From positions 213,501 through 277,500 of the forward strand of contig JAODUO010000122.1 of NCBI GenBank assembly GCA_025642075.2: a DNA stretch of 64,000 nt, given 5' to 3'. Made by a program: the position numbers and the translations under genes. The notes under the pieces are model-generated. The model saw only the letters and a list, made by a program, of their open reading frames with translations. It made no database searches and was not told the origin of the DNA. The stretch comes from Ridgeia piscesae (taxonomy: Eukaryota; Annelida; Polychaeta; Sabellida; Siboglinidae). Position 1 is the first letter of the stretch. Each line of letters starts with the position of its first letter. Shown here one piece after another: positions 25,465 to 38,242 of this stretch.

Positions 25465-25919
25465 CCGGGCGTTAAAACTACCCGGGTGACGTTTCTGCGC
25501 ATGCGCTAGTCAGTCGTTGCCATTAGTTACCATTAATGTTTCTCGCTGAATCTCATATTAAATACATCTTTAGTCTTATATATATCTGCCACTATAAGCA
25601 AAAGGACGTAGATAACCGTTCAGCAAAATTATTTGGCGAAATTTAACACGAGGCAAACTGGTTTTGAGGCATATTTTGATAGCAAGCGTAAATCACGTGT
25701 TTGCAGTGCGACATAATCCGTGATATTGATTAAAACAAACGTAATTTGTTATGTATTGAATGACATTTTAAGCTATTCTTCACAACAATCACCACAGGAG
25801 AGTTAACAAACAGCCCGTGGTATGTGTACCATAACTGTTTTGCGTTTCGCTGCACATTGACGATTTGACATTTATCGTGCATGCGCAGAAATGTCAACCG
25901 GATAATTTATAACGCCCGG
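25465..25919. mobile_element. MITE with about 42-bp imperfect inverted repeats
   Basis: The left end reads CCGGGCGTTAAAACTACCCG then GGTGACGTTTCTGCGCATGCGC. The right end inverts to CCGGGCGTTATAAATTATCC then GGTTGACATTTCTGCGCATGCAC. The 455-bp body has no coding capacity. The target duplication is not clear. Confidence 0.7.
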
Positions 25920-26330
25920 ATAAATGTAAGCGAGACAGCGCAGTGGCCGTAAGAATAGGCTGATTGAATGAGTAGACGTCAAAACATGCAGCGAAATGTT
26001 CTCGTTACCAGAGACAGAGACATTTCCCACATATTCCTGGATCGTTTTTCTTCTTTCTTTCAACTACAGTCATACGACATATTTCGATTCGCGAGACCTT
26101 CCTCGGACAACCATTACATGTCACGCGTTGGTTTGTCCCATAATAAGTGAATATATTAATGCGACGATGTTAACAGTATATTGTTTCTCAAACACCTATA
26201 GGGGTTAAACTGAAATCAACGATATCTCAACGGTGTTGTGTTAGTTAGTCTGGTGATCCGGCTGACACAACTATGCACCAAACTTGTTGTCTTACGATAA
26301 AACATGACGATCGATAACACGTTGACATGC

Positions 26331-26430
<100 letters not shown>

Positions 26431-26949
26431 ATGTAAATAATACCATCGCTGTGAATTTCGTTTTACACAACTAAATACTTCGCCGTGTGGGTAATAAAAT
26501 TTGCAAACTAACCTGGTGTTCCCAGCTTGACGACTGCCGAAAGGCATATCACTCGAGATGGAGATGTTAGGTGATTTGCCCAGTAGCAATTCTTGTAGGC
26601 TTTCAAAATTTTCAGGAAATCTAATTTTGATTGTTTGATTGTTGTTTTTCCTTTACGGCAGCTTACTGCTGTTATCAGTAGGCATAGCCCAAGTAACATG
26701 AATTTCTATTCCCTCATAATAGGACTCCGAGTTTGTCCATCTTTTAAACACTTGTTTGTATTGTCGGCAGAAGGCGGGCAGTCCTAGCCCATTTCCGCTA
26801 ACACCGGACGTGGATGTTAGGAAAATGCACGCCCCTGCCTGTGATCGCCGCACTCGGCCGGCTGATGGGACCGCAGTGGTCAAGTTTCAAAGGCAGTAGA
26901 CGATATACATGTTGTAAGTAAGGCCGTCGATGCTTGGAATGATCCACCT

Positions 26950-27480
26950 GCTAGCCTGGGTGGCTTTGACGTGACGTCTACCAGCCCAGGGTTCTTTGAG
27001 CGTGACATCTGCTGCCCCGAGGCAATTGAACGTGACACGTGTGCCGATCTGGCATGCCTTGGGGTTGGTGTCTGCTGGCTTGGAGTGTTTTCCTGCTTGC
27101 CTCGAGTGCTTCCAAGCGGTAACGTCTGCAGGGCTTGGGTCCTTGGGCGCTACGTTTACCTTGGACATGGCATTACATTCGACGTGACATCTGGTCGACT
27201 CGGTTAACTTGAATATGACGTCTGTCGGCACAGTGATTGTATGCGTTATCTTGGATATGATGTATACATGCACGGTGTGACGTGTGATTGCCTATGTTAT
27301 CTTGATAGCTGTGTTTCCTGGCACGCATGATGGCTGGTTACATTGGACGTGACGTCTGTTGGCATGGTGTGACCTGTGATCGTCTGAGTTATCATGGATG
27401 TGACATCTGCTGGCATGGTTGGTGTGACGTGTGACTGCCAGGGTTACCTTGGATGTGACGTCTGCTCTCTATGATTGCAG
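26950..27480. repeat. Degenerate minisatellite, about 50-60 bp unit
   Basis: Repeated words such as GGATGTGACGTCTGCTGGCA, GGTGTGACGTGTGA and TTACCTTGG recur with substitutions and variable spacing. ORFs in the region are by-products. No regulatory role is evident, though the repeated TGACGT words resemble CRE cores. Confidence 0.65.
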
Positions 27481-27973
27481 TATTGGTGATGCATATTGAC
27501 TTAGTGTGAAATGACATGTTCTGGCCAAGCTAAGTTAATTCGGAGGAGACGTTTGGCTGCCAGTGTTGTTTTGTATATGACGTATCCTATCTTACTACGG
27601 AATACTAACTTTGATAAAAGATACGTTATGATGGATATAAAAACATCGGAAACCTTTAATTTGAAAATATCTGCAAATGTACATATACCAAAGTTCTAAT
27701 AATAAAAGTATTGAAACAATTTACAATGTATTAATATCACGCTTCAAGTTTACCACAAACATTGTATAAGAGACATAGTATGTTTCATGGACTATGTCAG
27801 TGTGCCACACAGCATTGAATACTGATAACCGATTATCAGTATTCAACCAGTATTCACAGTATTCAATGCTAACTGTGTGGCCCATTGACTTAGTCGAAGA
27901 AACACTTATTTTCTCTCCATCCAGAAACGCTACCGCTCCCCTGCTTTATAGTATTACGTCAGTATATAGGGGT

Positions 27974-27982
27974 GATATATAT

Positions 27983-28024
<42 letters not shown>
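27974..28024. repeat. (TA)n microsatellite
   Basis: Alternating AT/TA, preceded by ACACATACAT steps. Confidence 0.95.
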
Positions 28025-28026
<2 letters not shown>

Positions 28027-28364
28027 TCGCCTACCAACCAAAAACGACGTATATACATATTTGCATAAACTATGTATTTGTTTGTACTTTCCGTTCTGAT
28101 GTACATGCCAGTTTGGACGATGTTACTACAACGATCAGAAGAGGGCAGCACTCTTCAGAACTTACACGTCTAATTGGAGAGTAAACATTATGCAAAAATT
28201 GCGATCATATGCGATCGACATAATATAATTGATCATATCAGACCGAAGTTTTTATGTGATATTAGCACGAGGGCTTTGACAGCCATCTCGCGTGAGTAGA
28301 CGAGTCGTCGTCTTTGTGTTGTGGTTTGTTGCTCCAAGCATTTATGAAATGACGATTGTACTAC

Positions 28365-28620
28365 CGAAAACACTTAAACACAAACACTTATACACAAACA
28401 CTTAAACACTTAAACACTTAAACACTTAAACACACACCACACACCACACCACACCACATCACACCACACCACACCACACCACACCACACCACACCACACC
28501 ACACCACACCACACCACACCACACCACACCACACCACACCACACCACACCACGCACCCGCACCGCACCGCACCGCCGCGCACGCGCCGCGCCCGCGCACG
28601 CACACGCACACGCACACGCA

Positions 28621-28664
<44 letters not shown>
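28365..28664. repeat. Compound microsatellite: AACACTT, ACCAC, CACG and CA runs
   Basis: A heptamer TTAAACAC repeat (28,370-28,434), then a CACAC/ACCAC pentamer array to about 28,552, then GC-rich CCGCA/CGCACG words, then (CA)n to 28,664. The derived ORFs are not genes. Confidence 0.95.
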
Positions 28665-28665
<1 letters not shown>

Positions 28666-30050
28666 GCGCTCCCCGACACTAATAGGAACACACGTACACG
28701 GAGCTTCAGGCAGACCGACAAGCGGGTAGTCACGCTGTGGCGTACACGCCACACTCCGTTGCGTCGGCGCCGGCACGCACCGCGTCCGAGAGTTGTGTTA
28801 TCAAACTGTTCGCTAAAGGACCGTTCGTTACTCGTGACTTAGAGATGTCGGAAACGTACGCCACGAAGACGGAACATGTCAGTTTTAAAGTCAGCCGCTA
28901 CTGATAAACACATCCTGATCTTCCATCACCCGCAGCGACGCCAGCTATCGCCACGTCGAGCAATATGAAGACGTGCTTTTCGTTCGATGGCACCCGAAGA
29001 TTGTCGTCTGTGGTTTCAACAACTAGAGACGTTTTCAGAGTGCAGGTCAACAACTGTCCGAAGTATAGCGTTATGCAAAGACCCGACCACCCGTCATTTG
29101 GACGGGTAAAAACAGTTATGGACGGGTAGAAATATTGGTAGACGGGTAAAAAATGAAGGAGCAAAAAAGGTCTTCCAAAACCATAGTTATGTCAGTTATG
29201 CCTTAGAAGTGAGTGTAAAATGGTGTCATGTGTGTTTGTAGTCCATTTCAGGTCATCAGACACATCTTACAGTTTGTAAATTGGCTTAACAGTTAACATC
29301 CATGTATCCACAAAAACATGTGTGACTGGCAATAATTTGATCCTGCATAAAGCCCTGGTCAGAAGGAGAGGTTTTCGTGATCCGAGATATCACGTTGATG
29401 GGGAGGATCGCCCGGCAAATGTTTTCGACGCGTCGAAGACTCTCTTTTTTACCGAACTGACCCAACCGCACACCAGAGCTGACGCGAACAATGACCTTGG
29501 GAGGAGTCATAACGGACGAGAAACCACCGCAGTGGATGGCTCGATTCCGTCAAGTTGGCGGTACTTGGAGCCGAGAAGATAATGAAAGCTGAGCTGCTGC
29601 CATCGCTGCGTATGTCTGTCTTGGACAACCATGAATAACGTCTAGTTATGTGTCGTTTCACCATCAGTTTGATTGTCTCTAGCAAGTAAATAACAGCAGC
29701 TATAGTGCGGCTAATTCGTGCACTACTTGTGACATAGTCCGACATTTGAATTGATCATGTTTTCCAAACTAATGGCTAATATACAAGTGTGCCATTATGG
29801 CATTTTAATCGGACGAGTGCGACCACGGTAGAACTAATTTCGTTGACATTATGACGCGATCATCAGGTGTAAATACCACAAGAAAGTCAGACTCAAATGT
29901 AATTAATGTTCAAGCTCGCGACGTTGGCGAGGATTTGATTATCAATAACGGTATTACTCATTTGATATATTTCACATGAGTCATAGCAAATAAACCACTT
30001 GTAGTGTCACAACTAAGTTACCTTTGGCGTAATCAGAATTGATTGTACTT
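28665..30050. other. No supported gene; upstream region of the 30-kb gene
   Basis: Contains short ORFs without family signatures (28,898-29,164 minus; 29,322-29,582 plus) and a small repeat of GACGGGTA(G/A)AAA near 29,100-29,150. A 5' UTR exon of the next gene probably lies here, because the sequence before its ATG ends in a clean acceptor (TTTACAG at 30,047-30,053). Confidence 0.4.
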
Positions 30051-30608
30051 TACAGGAATCCTCACGATGGCATCAGGTAGTACGGCAAATCAGGCGATTC
30101 AAAGGTTCCAGAACAACAAGTACCTCAATTAGCTTAAAGTCGGCCAGGCACTGAAATGTACGGCACGAGGTCTGGGAACATTCTGCAAAGACTGCTTGAC
30201 TCAATATCACCAGCATCTGCTTGCGTCGTCTCCCCCAAGGCTATGTCCGGGGAACTGCGGGTAGGTAGTGACAGCTTTCAAAGTGATACTAATCACCTGT
30301 TCTTCAAAATTTCCATCTTAATGCGTTCTAATATTTTATTGTCATAGTTAGTAGGAAAGAATCGTATATTTGTAATCAAGCCTGACTTATAGGTGAATGT
30401 TATATATAGATCATCTTGTTTGTTTAACGAATAAATAAATAATACACTTACCTGCAGGTCTTTTACAAAGGATTGTCAAACCGAAAGCCCATTATACACA
30501 TGCTAGGGTCTGATAGTAAGTATGCTATGCATTAATTGGTAAATTCCGACAATTGTGAACGAACCATTTTAGTATTTCTGAAAAAGTTTCACAGCCAACT
30601 GCTGTAAA

Positions 30609-30674
30609 TGTGTTTGCCAGGACATCCCATTGTGTTTGACAGGACACCCTCTTGTGTTTGACAGGACACCCCCT
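30609..30674 (+). repeat. 22-bp triplication of a splice acceptor
   Basis: Three tandem 22-bp units at 30609, 30631 and 30653: TGTGTTTG(C/A)CAGGACAYCC plus CAT/TCT/CCT. Each carries its own CAG (30620, 30642, 30664). The last one joins exon 1 in phase. Using an upstream copy would add 22 or 44 nt and shift the frame. Confidence 0.9.
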
Positions 30675-31330
30675 TGTGCAAACTGTCACCGACGGCGACA
30701 AAGGTGGATACGTGATATCAGGCGCCACACAGTTGGAACTTTCAGGCCATCTCTGAAAAACGCTGACCAATCAAAATGGGAGACTGACTACTGGGAAATA
30801 GCGAAAGTGTACATGGGCGCTGGCCAACCAACCTCAGCTACAGGTCCAAACACAACATACCCTATTGGCATATTCCAACTGATCATCAATTGTGACTCAT
30901 TCGTCAACTTGGTCTCCACCATACAGCTGGTCAACGACGTCAGTTGTTATGATTTATTAACTAATGATTGCATAAATTCGGGGTACTGCGTGTCTCCTAC
31001 CGTCTACCTCTGATATACCAATGGCGATCCGCTAAAACACAAACGTAGTTACATAGACTCGTGTATTTTAATCAAATGACCGATTACATGGCCAGGCATT
31101 CCCCATGTGGCGCTATACATTCAGTATGACGACGTAATGGTGATTAACGCTATCATTAGTTTGTTGCAGCCTTGCAAGCCAGCGGCGTGAACATGTATAG
31201 GGACTGATGTAGTTAGCAGCATCCGTGTGGCGCGAGGGTGCTTTGTTAACAGATATATTGGATATCATATTATTATTTTAAAATATGGCATATTTAGTTC
31301 CTGTGTTTTACTGTGCATACAGGCATTTGG

Positions 31331-31660
31331 GTGTCGTGTCGTGTCGTGTCGTGTCGTGTCGTGTCGTGTCGTGTCGTGTCGTGTCGTGTCGTGTCGTGTC
31401 GTGTCGTGTCGTGTCGTGTCGTGTCGTGTCGTGTCGTGTCGTGTCGTGCGTGCGTGCCGTGCCGGGCCGTGCCGTGCCGTGCCGTGCCGTGCCGTGCCGT
31501 GCCGTGCCGTGCCGTGCCGTGCCGTGCCGTGCCGTGCGTGCGTGCCGTGTCGTGTCGTGTCGTGTCGTGTCGTGTCGTGTCGTGTCACGTGATGTCACGT
31601 GATGTCACGTGATGTCACGTGATGTCACGTGATGTCACGTGATGTCACGTGATGTCACGT
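31331..31660. repeat. Pentamer/decamer array: (GTGTC)n (GCCGT)n (GTGTC)n (ACGTGATGTC)n
   Basis: About 23 GTGTC units, then about 18 GCCGT units bounded by GCGTGCGTGCC on each side, then GTGTC again, then ACGTGATGTC decamers. It sits in the intron between exons 2 and 3 of the HEPN-like gene. Long ORFs on both strands are artefacts. Confidence 0.95.
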
Positions 31661-32817
31661 CACGTCATTCAGACCGCTGTAACATGTGTACATCGCCACA
31701 GATATGTCTACCGTGTGAATCGTATTGTAATCTGTATGCCTCTTCACCTCAACTTCTTTCCGCGTCAAGACGGGTAACATCCTCGATAGCGCTTTCACCT
31801 GACAACTTATTTTAGAACAGAGCAACGACAATTCCGCCATTTGACATATCTGTGTAGGTGTTATTATGGTATCCTTTCATACAAATCACAAGTAAATCGA
31901 ACCACTTGATGGAATTGTATCCTCGAATGCGTTCGAACATCTGGGGGTCGTTGCACTGAGATAAAGAGCTCTTAACGTACATTTATGATTTTAAAAAATC
32001 CGCTGTTAAATTAAAGTAGTTTTTTCTCCAAAACTCAAATGTCAACGTTTACCGCCTTACAGTGTTCCTCAAGTTGCACACTGTTGTAATGCTTGAAGAC
32101 AACGTATAGCATGCAACATAGCATCACTTGTAATGTTTCAAGTCAGACTCATTCGGAATGGACTGTTCCATACCGCGACATTTGAAGTGTCTGATGCTGA
32201 CATGAATGCTCACATAGATGCAATGGAGACGTTACTGCTAGATCCGGTACTTCTAAGTGGCGATGCACTGGCCAAGGCAGCCGTGAGTCAACTTGGAAAC
32301 GTAAGTGCATGCCTTTATAATAGTAATAATAACTTCTGTAGCGCCTAAATCCTTGGAAACCAAGCTCAGAGACAATAAGCAATTAAAGTTGTCAACAGAC
32401 TGACCGATAGGCCATGGAGCTACAGTGGATAGGCACGGTTGTAAATATATCTTTTTACATGTAGGCGGAAATTAGCAATATTTACAACCGATCTAACAAT
32501 AGAAGGAAGCATTTAGCAGGTGCAGCCAATATTGGTATTGACTTTAGGGACAACAAGTAAATCAGAACTGTACACCGTGCCCTTGTTTAATAAGACAGCT
32601 AACATTCTAGCATGGTCACCCTTACCATAACGGTTCAAGTGTATAATTACCGGTACGTTGGCCATGCATCGCCACTAAATATATACTGTATTAAAAGTAC
32701 TATCTTCATTAAGCGGCCACATACACAGAGTGGCTCAGCATTCATTAACCTCTGTCGGATCATCATTGTTGCTGAACATGGTAGTTTTCACCGTTACCGT
32801 TAGAAAAAGGTAAGTTC

Positions 32818-33068
32818 TTATATAGCGCAATTTCAGGTCCTCAGGAGTGCTCAAAGCCCTTTTACACTTTACCTCCCTGGCAGACCTGTTTAATCAAACA
32901 CCGTTTCAACTTCTCTGGGAACGCACATCCAGCCATATGCTACAATTAATGCGCGAGGGTGAACTGGAGCGATATAACTTGCCCAAGGTTTTAACACCGC
33001 ATCACAGGATTCGAACCCAGGTTTTTTTAGTCGAGAGTCCGAAGCTCTACCACAGAGCCACTGCGCTC
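32818..33068 (-). mobile_element. tRNA-derived SINE (copy 1)
   Basis: On the minus strand it starts GAGCGCAGTGGCTCTGTGGT AGAGC (box A-like) and continues to CCTGGGTTCGAATCC (box B-like), the RNA polymerase III promoter of a tRNA-derived SINE. Its 3' end reads GAAATTGCGCTATATAAG. A diverged relative lies at 53.8-54.1 kb in the same orientation. It lies in an intron of the HEPN-like gene. Confidence 0.8.
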
Positions 33069-33563
33069 AACAAGTCAGTCGTAGTGGAGACTCATCTGGA
33101 TTGTTGTGAACGTCCCAACTGCTCAGCAAATATAAACTGTATGTTTTCTTGATGCCAAATTTGACGTGGGATTTTATAATTTGTTTACAAACGACTTCAG
33201 GTTCGATATGTTTTAAAGGTTCCGTTTGCAAACCGTGCATCGCGTCCGCTAAAATTACAACTGTGAACACGGCTTGGGGTCTTAAAGATACAGCAAGAGT
33301 TAAAAGCAAGACAATAACAATTCCGTGTATAATCGTACTTGTCTTCGAATTTTCCTAGTCACTATCTGACTCGCTATAGCTGTGTTCTGCGGCTGCCATG
33401 TTTAGAGCAGTTCGCCTCTTAACGTTACTACCGCTAAGGCGGTTCTCTTAACTTGGACGCAACAGATCAATAGTAGTAATAAGTAGTAAAAGCTTTATTT
33501 GGTGTAGCATATAACATCGGCGCCATTTTCTGTCAAACACGTGATCATAACATAATGTGTTCC

Positions 33564-34444
33564 ATATCCACCGTCCGTAACCAGCGACCTCAATGGCCAA
33601 ACCCTCTCAATAATGTGCAAATATGCGAAAGGTCACGATTTAACTTAAAACGTCGAATTTTTTATACAATCGTTGCAGAAACGTCAATACCCCCAAGCCA
33701 TATTTCAACAACAATGTTTTTATTATGATTTTTTTATTGTCAGCAAAACAAAATTCCCAAGTTCGAGGTCTTTAAGCTCCTTTAATGTAACCAATTGTGT
33801 TTAAGAGAAACACAAAGCGTCATAAGTTGTTCTGTTGTAGATACGGACTGTTGATCTTGACATCGAAGATCGTAACGTACTTGAGCATGAGAAACACACG
33901 TGGAAGCAGAAGCTGCAGTTTCTTGATCGACAGCAGGTGCTCACCAAGGCGCAGGTGTGTTATCTTTATAGGTTTAGTTTTTAAATCACCAACAATATAG
34001 TCGTGCCATGCAGACAGTGAACTCAGTTCTACCCAAGCTAATGTATGCTCGTTACGAATTGGGTTTAATTATGTTTATGTTCATTTGAGCTGGGTCCGGT
34101 CGTTCGGTTTGTCCGCAGTCACAAACAGCTCCACAGCCACTTTGAAAAGGACATTGATCGCTTGGAGAACCGACTGAAAATTGTGGAAAGTAAAGTTGGC
34201 GAATTAGAAGGTACACTGATATAAAACTGATATAAAAGTATGCTTTCCACAAATGTTGCAATTTGGCTCAATAGTTAACATGGTTACAACCACGAGAAAT
34301 GCATGCTTGGAACGGTTGTGAACAACGATGGTATAACAGTTGTCTTATTAAGTGTGTTATCATCAGTACGAATAATTAAACAAATGTGACTATGTCTGAC
34401 AAAATATATGTCTCCAAAGCCACCACCCAACAATTTAAACAACA

Positions 34445-34487
<43 letters not shown>

Positions 34488-34509
34488 TATATATATATAT
34501 ATAATAAAT

Positions 34510-34582
<73 letters not shown>

Positions 34583-36189
34583 TCATGCATATATACATTA
34601 ATGTATACATATATACTATTTGAAACCATCTTTACAACTCTAGACGGCTGCAAGTAGTGCACATATGACATATGTAACAGTATCAGTAACAGTTGCAGTC
34701 AATTGTAAATTTGGCTTATTGGAGATAACAAGGCAACACATTTTATTCATATAAAAATTTATTTTGTTCTCATATTATGTTTACAAGATTTCGAGTTATT
34801 CGTCTTTTTTCCGGAACGGTTGGCGACATTGACTCCCGATTGACTGGTGCTCAAGGTAAGTCAACAATCCAAAGCAGAAACGTATTATGTAATACTACAT
34901 TACAACATATGTACCGTAAAAGCATATTTACGGACACCACATTGTTCCAGTCATGTCAGACACACTGTTATGAACTAGTGAACAGTTACTGGTGAGACTG
35001 TGATGAATGCATCTGCTTTTGACGTTTTATTGTGATGACTAAGTATAATTAATTTATTAGTGAGAATCGTGTTTGCTGAATTTGCATGATGGACATCACG
35101 AATACTGTGCTTGTAATATCTTAATGGTACTATCATAATACACAATCCACTATATGTATACAGGCTTACAATGTGTAGATAACATCGTATTAATCACTTA
35201 CCATGGTTTTAAGAATACTACTTGTTTGTTTGTTTTTGTTGGTTTTGGTCTGCAAGATCAATATACTGGGAATACTGATAGCACACATGAAAATAAAGAA
35301 CAGATCCATGCAATGTGCTGTTGAATTGAAAATATACATGAGTGTGCACATTTGTCCCAACGCTAAGTAGAGGGTAACAGGAAAGTAATCGGGAAGGATG
35401 TAGCTGTGTAATTAAGTGACAAATAGGCCATCACACGAATGCTCAAATATGGGGAATGATAGTGTGAGTTAACATAACACATATTTTACTTAATCAAATG
35501 AAATTTAATTTAATGTCTTTACGGTTTTACGTAATATGATTTTCGTGAAGGTTGGGTTCATCGTAGAACTTGCCATTGCTTAATATTGCAAATGAATATT
35601 GTTTACAAATTCCTCATTATTAATACGCATATGTTTCGTGTAATTGGAAACTACACGATTGTGACTATGTGTGCAGTACAAATAATCACACATAATAACG
35701 TGTATTTCTTCACAGGAGAACTGGTGGACGTTACTGACGACGTGGGCAGTTTGAAACGGAGAATGGACGATTTGGAAGGTGAATTAACAACACATCATTA
35801 CTTAATTTAAGTAGCATTAGTTTTAACACGTTATATCGACAATAGCAATTATACAGTATTCACACTCAATAAATTAATTATTATTGTTATTATCAAGCAG
35901 TTACATTTAAATTACATAGTATGTGGATTTTGATAGAATGTCTAATTTTATTGTCAGACAATGTAAAGATTGGAATAAGGAATTTCGTAAATTTTGTATG
36001 TAATGCAGGTGTGGCGTAGTCTCTCTGATTTTCTTCTTCAGTGTACGCCATATTTGTTAAGGTAGAACAAATGATTTGTCCCGTAAAATGTTATCGCATT
36101 TGTTCAAATCGAAAACGTAATGCATGCGAAAAAGATTTGTTTTTGAAAGGTGGAATTGGTGATTTAATAACTTCATGTTGTGGCTATTA
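33564..36189 (+). repeat. Plus arm of a large inverted duplication
   Basis: This stretch matches the reverse complement of 51,032-64,000 across exons and introns, including the (TA)n at 34,447-34,577 and its counterpart at 62,809-62,937. The outer edge coincides with the window end (33,564 pairs with 64,000), so the true arm is longer. The inner edge is at GGCTATTA (36,189 and 51,032). This arm lacks the two TTAA insertions and the large minisatellite of its partner. Confidence 0.9.
34447..34577. repeat. (TA)n microsatellite, plus arm
   Basis: Interrupted TA run in an intron of the HEPN-like copy, homologous to 62,809-62,937. Confidence 0.97.
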
Positions 36190-38242
36190 CCCATACTAAT
36201 GTATACCAATACCTTTAATAATTGTGTTATTGGAAAGGGATATAATACAGCAGATACACTAGTTGATTAAATAATATGAAATATGTTCAGTGTATGACGC
36301 ATGCTGTTAATCACAGTGTAGTTGGCATAGTGATTTCATCCATTTTTTTACGTAACCCTGTGGAAGCTGAAAAAATTGCAAAATTTTGACAATATTGACG
36401 TGCAACTCACATGCATGCAATTTAGTAGAACCAGAGGTGATGTATTATTTAAGACGTTTGACTATATGACTATATATTTGATATGACTGCAGTGACTGTG
36501 TACACATTTAAGCATTTTCTTAGGTACAGTTTCCTGGTAAGGGCCACCCCTTATAATAATCTGACAAAACGTTAACATGCCGCCAAATGGAAAATCCACT
36601 GCGTGGAAATGGGAAATTAACGGTCACTTCTCGCTACTTCAGAAGCTGCTCGTTATAAACAGCAATAACATTACGCATAAATTGAAATGCAATATTATAT
36701 CCAAGCACAATTACAAATACTCCAGATGGACTCAAACAATTTGAAATGCTAAATTATTTACACATATACAAATACAGTGAGAATTTTTTAATACTTTTAA
36801 AAATCATTTTAACTTTCATAATACAATAAATGCAATATAGCTCAAACAAAAGCAAATGTATTATCGATAAATTAGTTTTTCAACATAATCGCTGTGATGT
36901 AGTGAACAACCACTAAAAATAATCCAATGGTGCTAAATTGTCTGATTAATATTAATTATCTAATATGTAATTGATAACCCTAATTTAATATGCATTAATA
37001 TCTACTAGTATAATAGCTACTATTGTTATTTCTGTACAGCTACATGGCTAAATAAATACAACAACCTCTTCAATCAATCCTTTTCACACCCGTATGTCAA
37101 TGAGGACACACCCTTCATCCATGACATCACTGTAACGAACTTAACAGATATGGGTTCAATTGGGTTCTCCAATTAACAAGCCGCACTTTTAAGCGGGTTG
37201 TTTCATGTTTGAACCAAATCCATTGTAATGTGGCCTGTTTAATTACAGATACCTGCCAAGAACAAAGGGTTCTTAAATCTGAGGCAAACTTCCCTTACCA
37301 TGGAAAATAATGAATTAGCAGGTTGGTGCCCATAAGTCATAAATATTGTCGCGCATTTATTGCCGAAACTACTGTGTGATGAAAATTTATCCATCAAAAT
37401 CGTCTAAATAACTAAATAATATAATAGCAGAGTGTCAAATTTATCTGAAGTAATTACTGTGTCGACATGTGTTCACTGAAAATATCGCCAACCGGACGCG
37501 CATGCACATCACCATCAATATCTTTCTGCTCTGGCAATAAGACTTTTTTCCGCCCTTATTGCCAGAACAGTTCTGCGGATCGATATTAAATTATCGTCAT
37601 TTCCCCGCCACAATCGTCTAAATCAGTCAAAAAAGATACCAGGGCGTCATGAGTATGTGAAACAATTACTATGTCGATAAGTGTTCGCTAAAAATATCGC
37701 CCACCGGACGCGCATGCACATCACCATCAATCCATTTCTGCTCTGGCAATAAGAATTTTGTTCGCGCTTATTGCTAGAGCAGCTCTGGCAATAAGCGAGA
37801 AAAAAATCCTTATTGCCAGAGCAGCTCTGGCGATAGTCTAAGCCGAGGTTATTTGAACGATCATTTAACAAAATAGTCAGCCGACACGGTATCGCGCTGA
37901 TTATTGTCTCGCGAAGCCGACTCTCGTTCGCTGCGTAACTTCTCCGAAAAGATAGTCTGGTGAAACGTATGCTTTGCTTTAGTAACCCTCGCGTCGCTCC
38001 ACTGCTTGAACCCGTCAAACGGCTTATTGTTTTGGATAAATTTACAGGTATACGGGTATAATAATAATTAATATTTATAATGTTATGTATGTTTTTTACA
38101 ACGAAAGTTAGTTATACAATATCTATACACAAAATAAAAAGTAGAACAAATTAGATGAAAAACTAACAACGAAATGTTTTCATATCTGTTTATTTTGTGT
38201 GTGACATGTTTCAGTAAAGTTTAACTTTGAATAGTTTTTTTT
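36190..38242. other. Spacer without gene; tandem hairpin-rich duplicate at 37.43-37.83 kb
   Basis: No exon recognised. Two diverged direct copies of about 230 bp start near 37,445 and 37,665 (shared CCGGACGCGCATGCACATCA). Each contains inverted CTCTGGCAATAAG / CTTATTGCCAGAG motifs able to form hairpins, suggesting decayed MITEs. Confidence 0.5.

Larger units (their letters stand above)
30067..35778 (+). pseudogene. CXorf38/DUF4559-like HEPN-like domain plus coiled coil, damaged partial NLR copy
   Basis: Seven exons in matching phase: 30067-30260, 30665-30942, 32143-32300, 33841-33954, 34129-34210, 34814-34855, 35716-35778. Exons 1-3 match the CXorf38 (DUF4559) pattern: RFQNNKYLN...LKVGQAL, CANCHRRRQRWI, YWEIAKVYMGAG, LIINCDSFVN, then RNGLFH. 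The last is an RNxxxH motif (32154-32171), as in HEPN nucleases. Exons 4-7 encode heptad-patterned coiled coil (DIDRLENRLKIVESKVGELE; VGSLKRRMDDLE). Two defects are visible: TAG at 30130-30132 where the family has Trp, and the acceptor of exon 34814 reads CCG instead of CAG. No NACHT exon follows on this strand. The coiled-coil part is duplicated, inverted, in the minus-strand NLR gene. The exon 2 donor (A|GTTGTT) is weak but the only phase-1 choice. Confidence 0.72.

Noticed and set aside
28410..28776. Minus-strand ORFs up to 114 codons
   Set aside because: Translation of ACCAC/CA repeats.
31227..31612. Five overlapping ORFs of about 100-120 codons
   Set aside because: Pentamer repeat with no stop in any frame; no coding signature.
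34386..34671. IYIYIY ORFs (also at 26.2, 27.8 and 62.7 kb)
   Set aside because: TA microsatellites.
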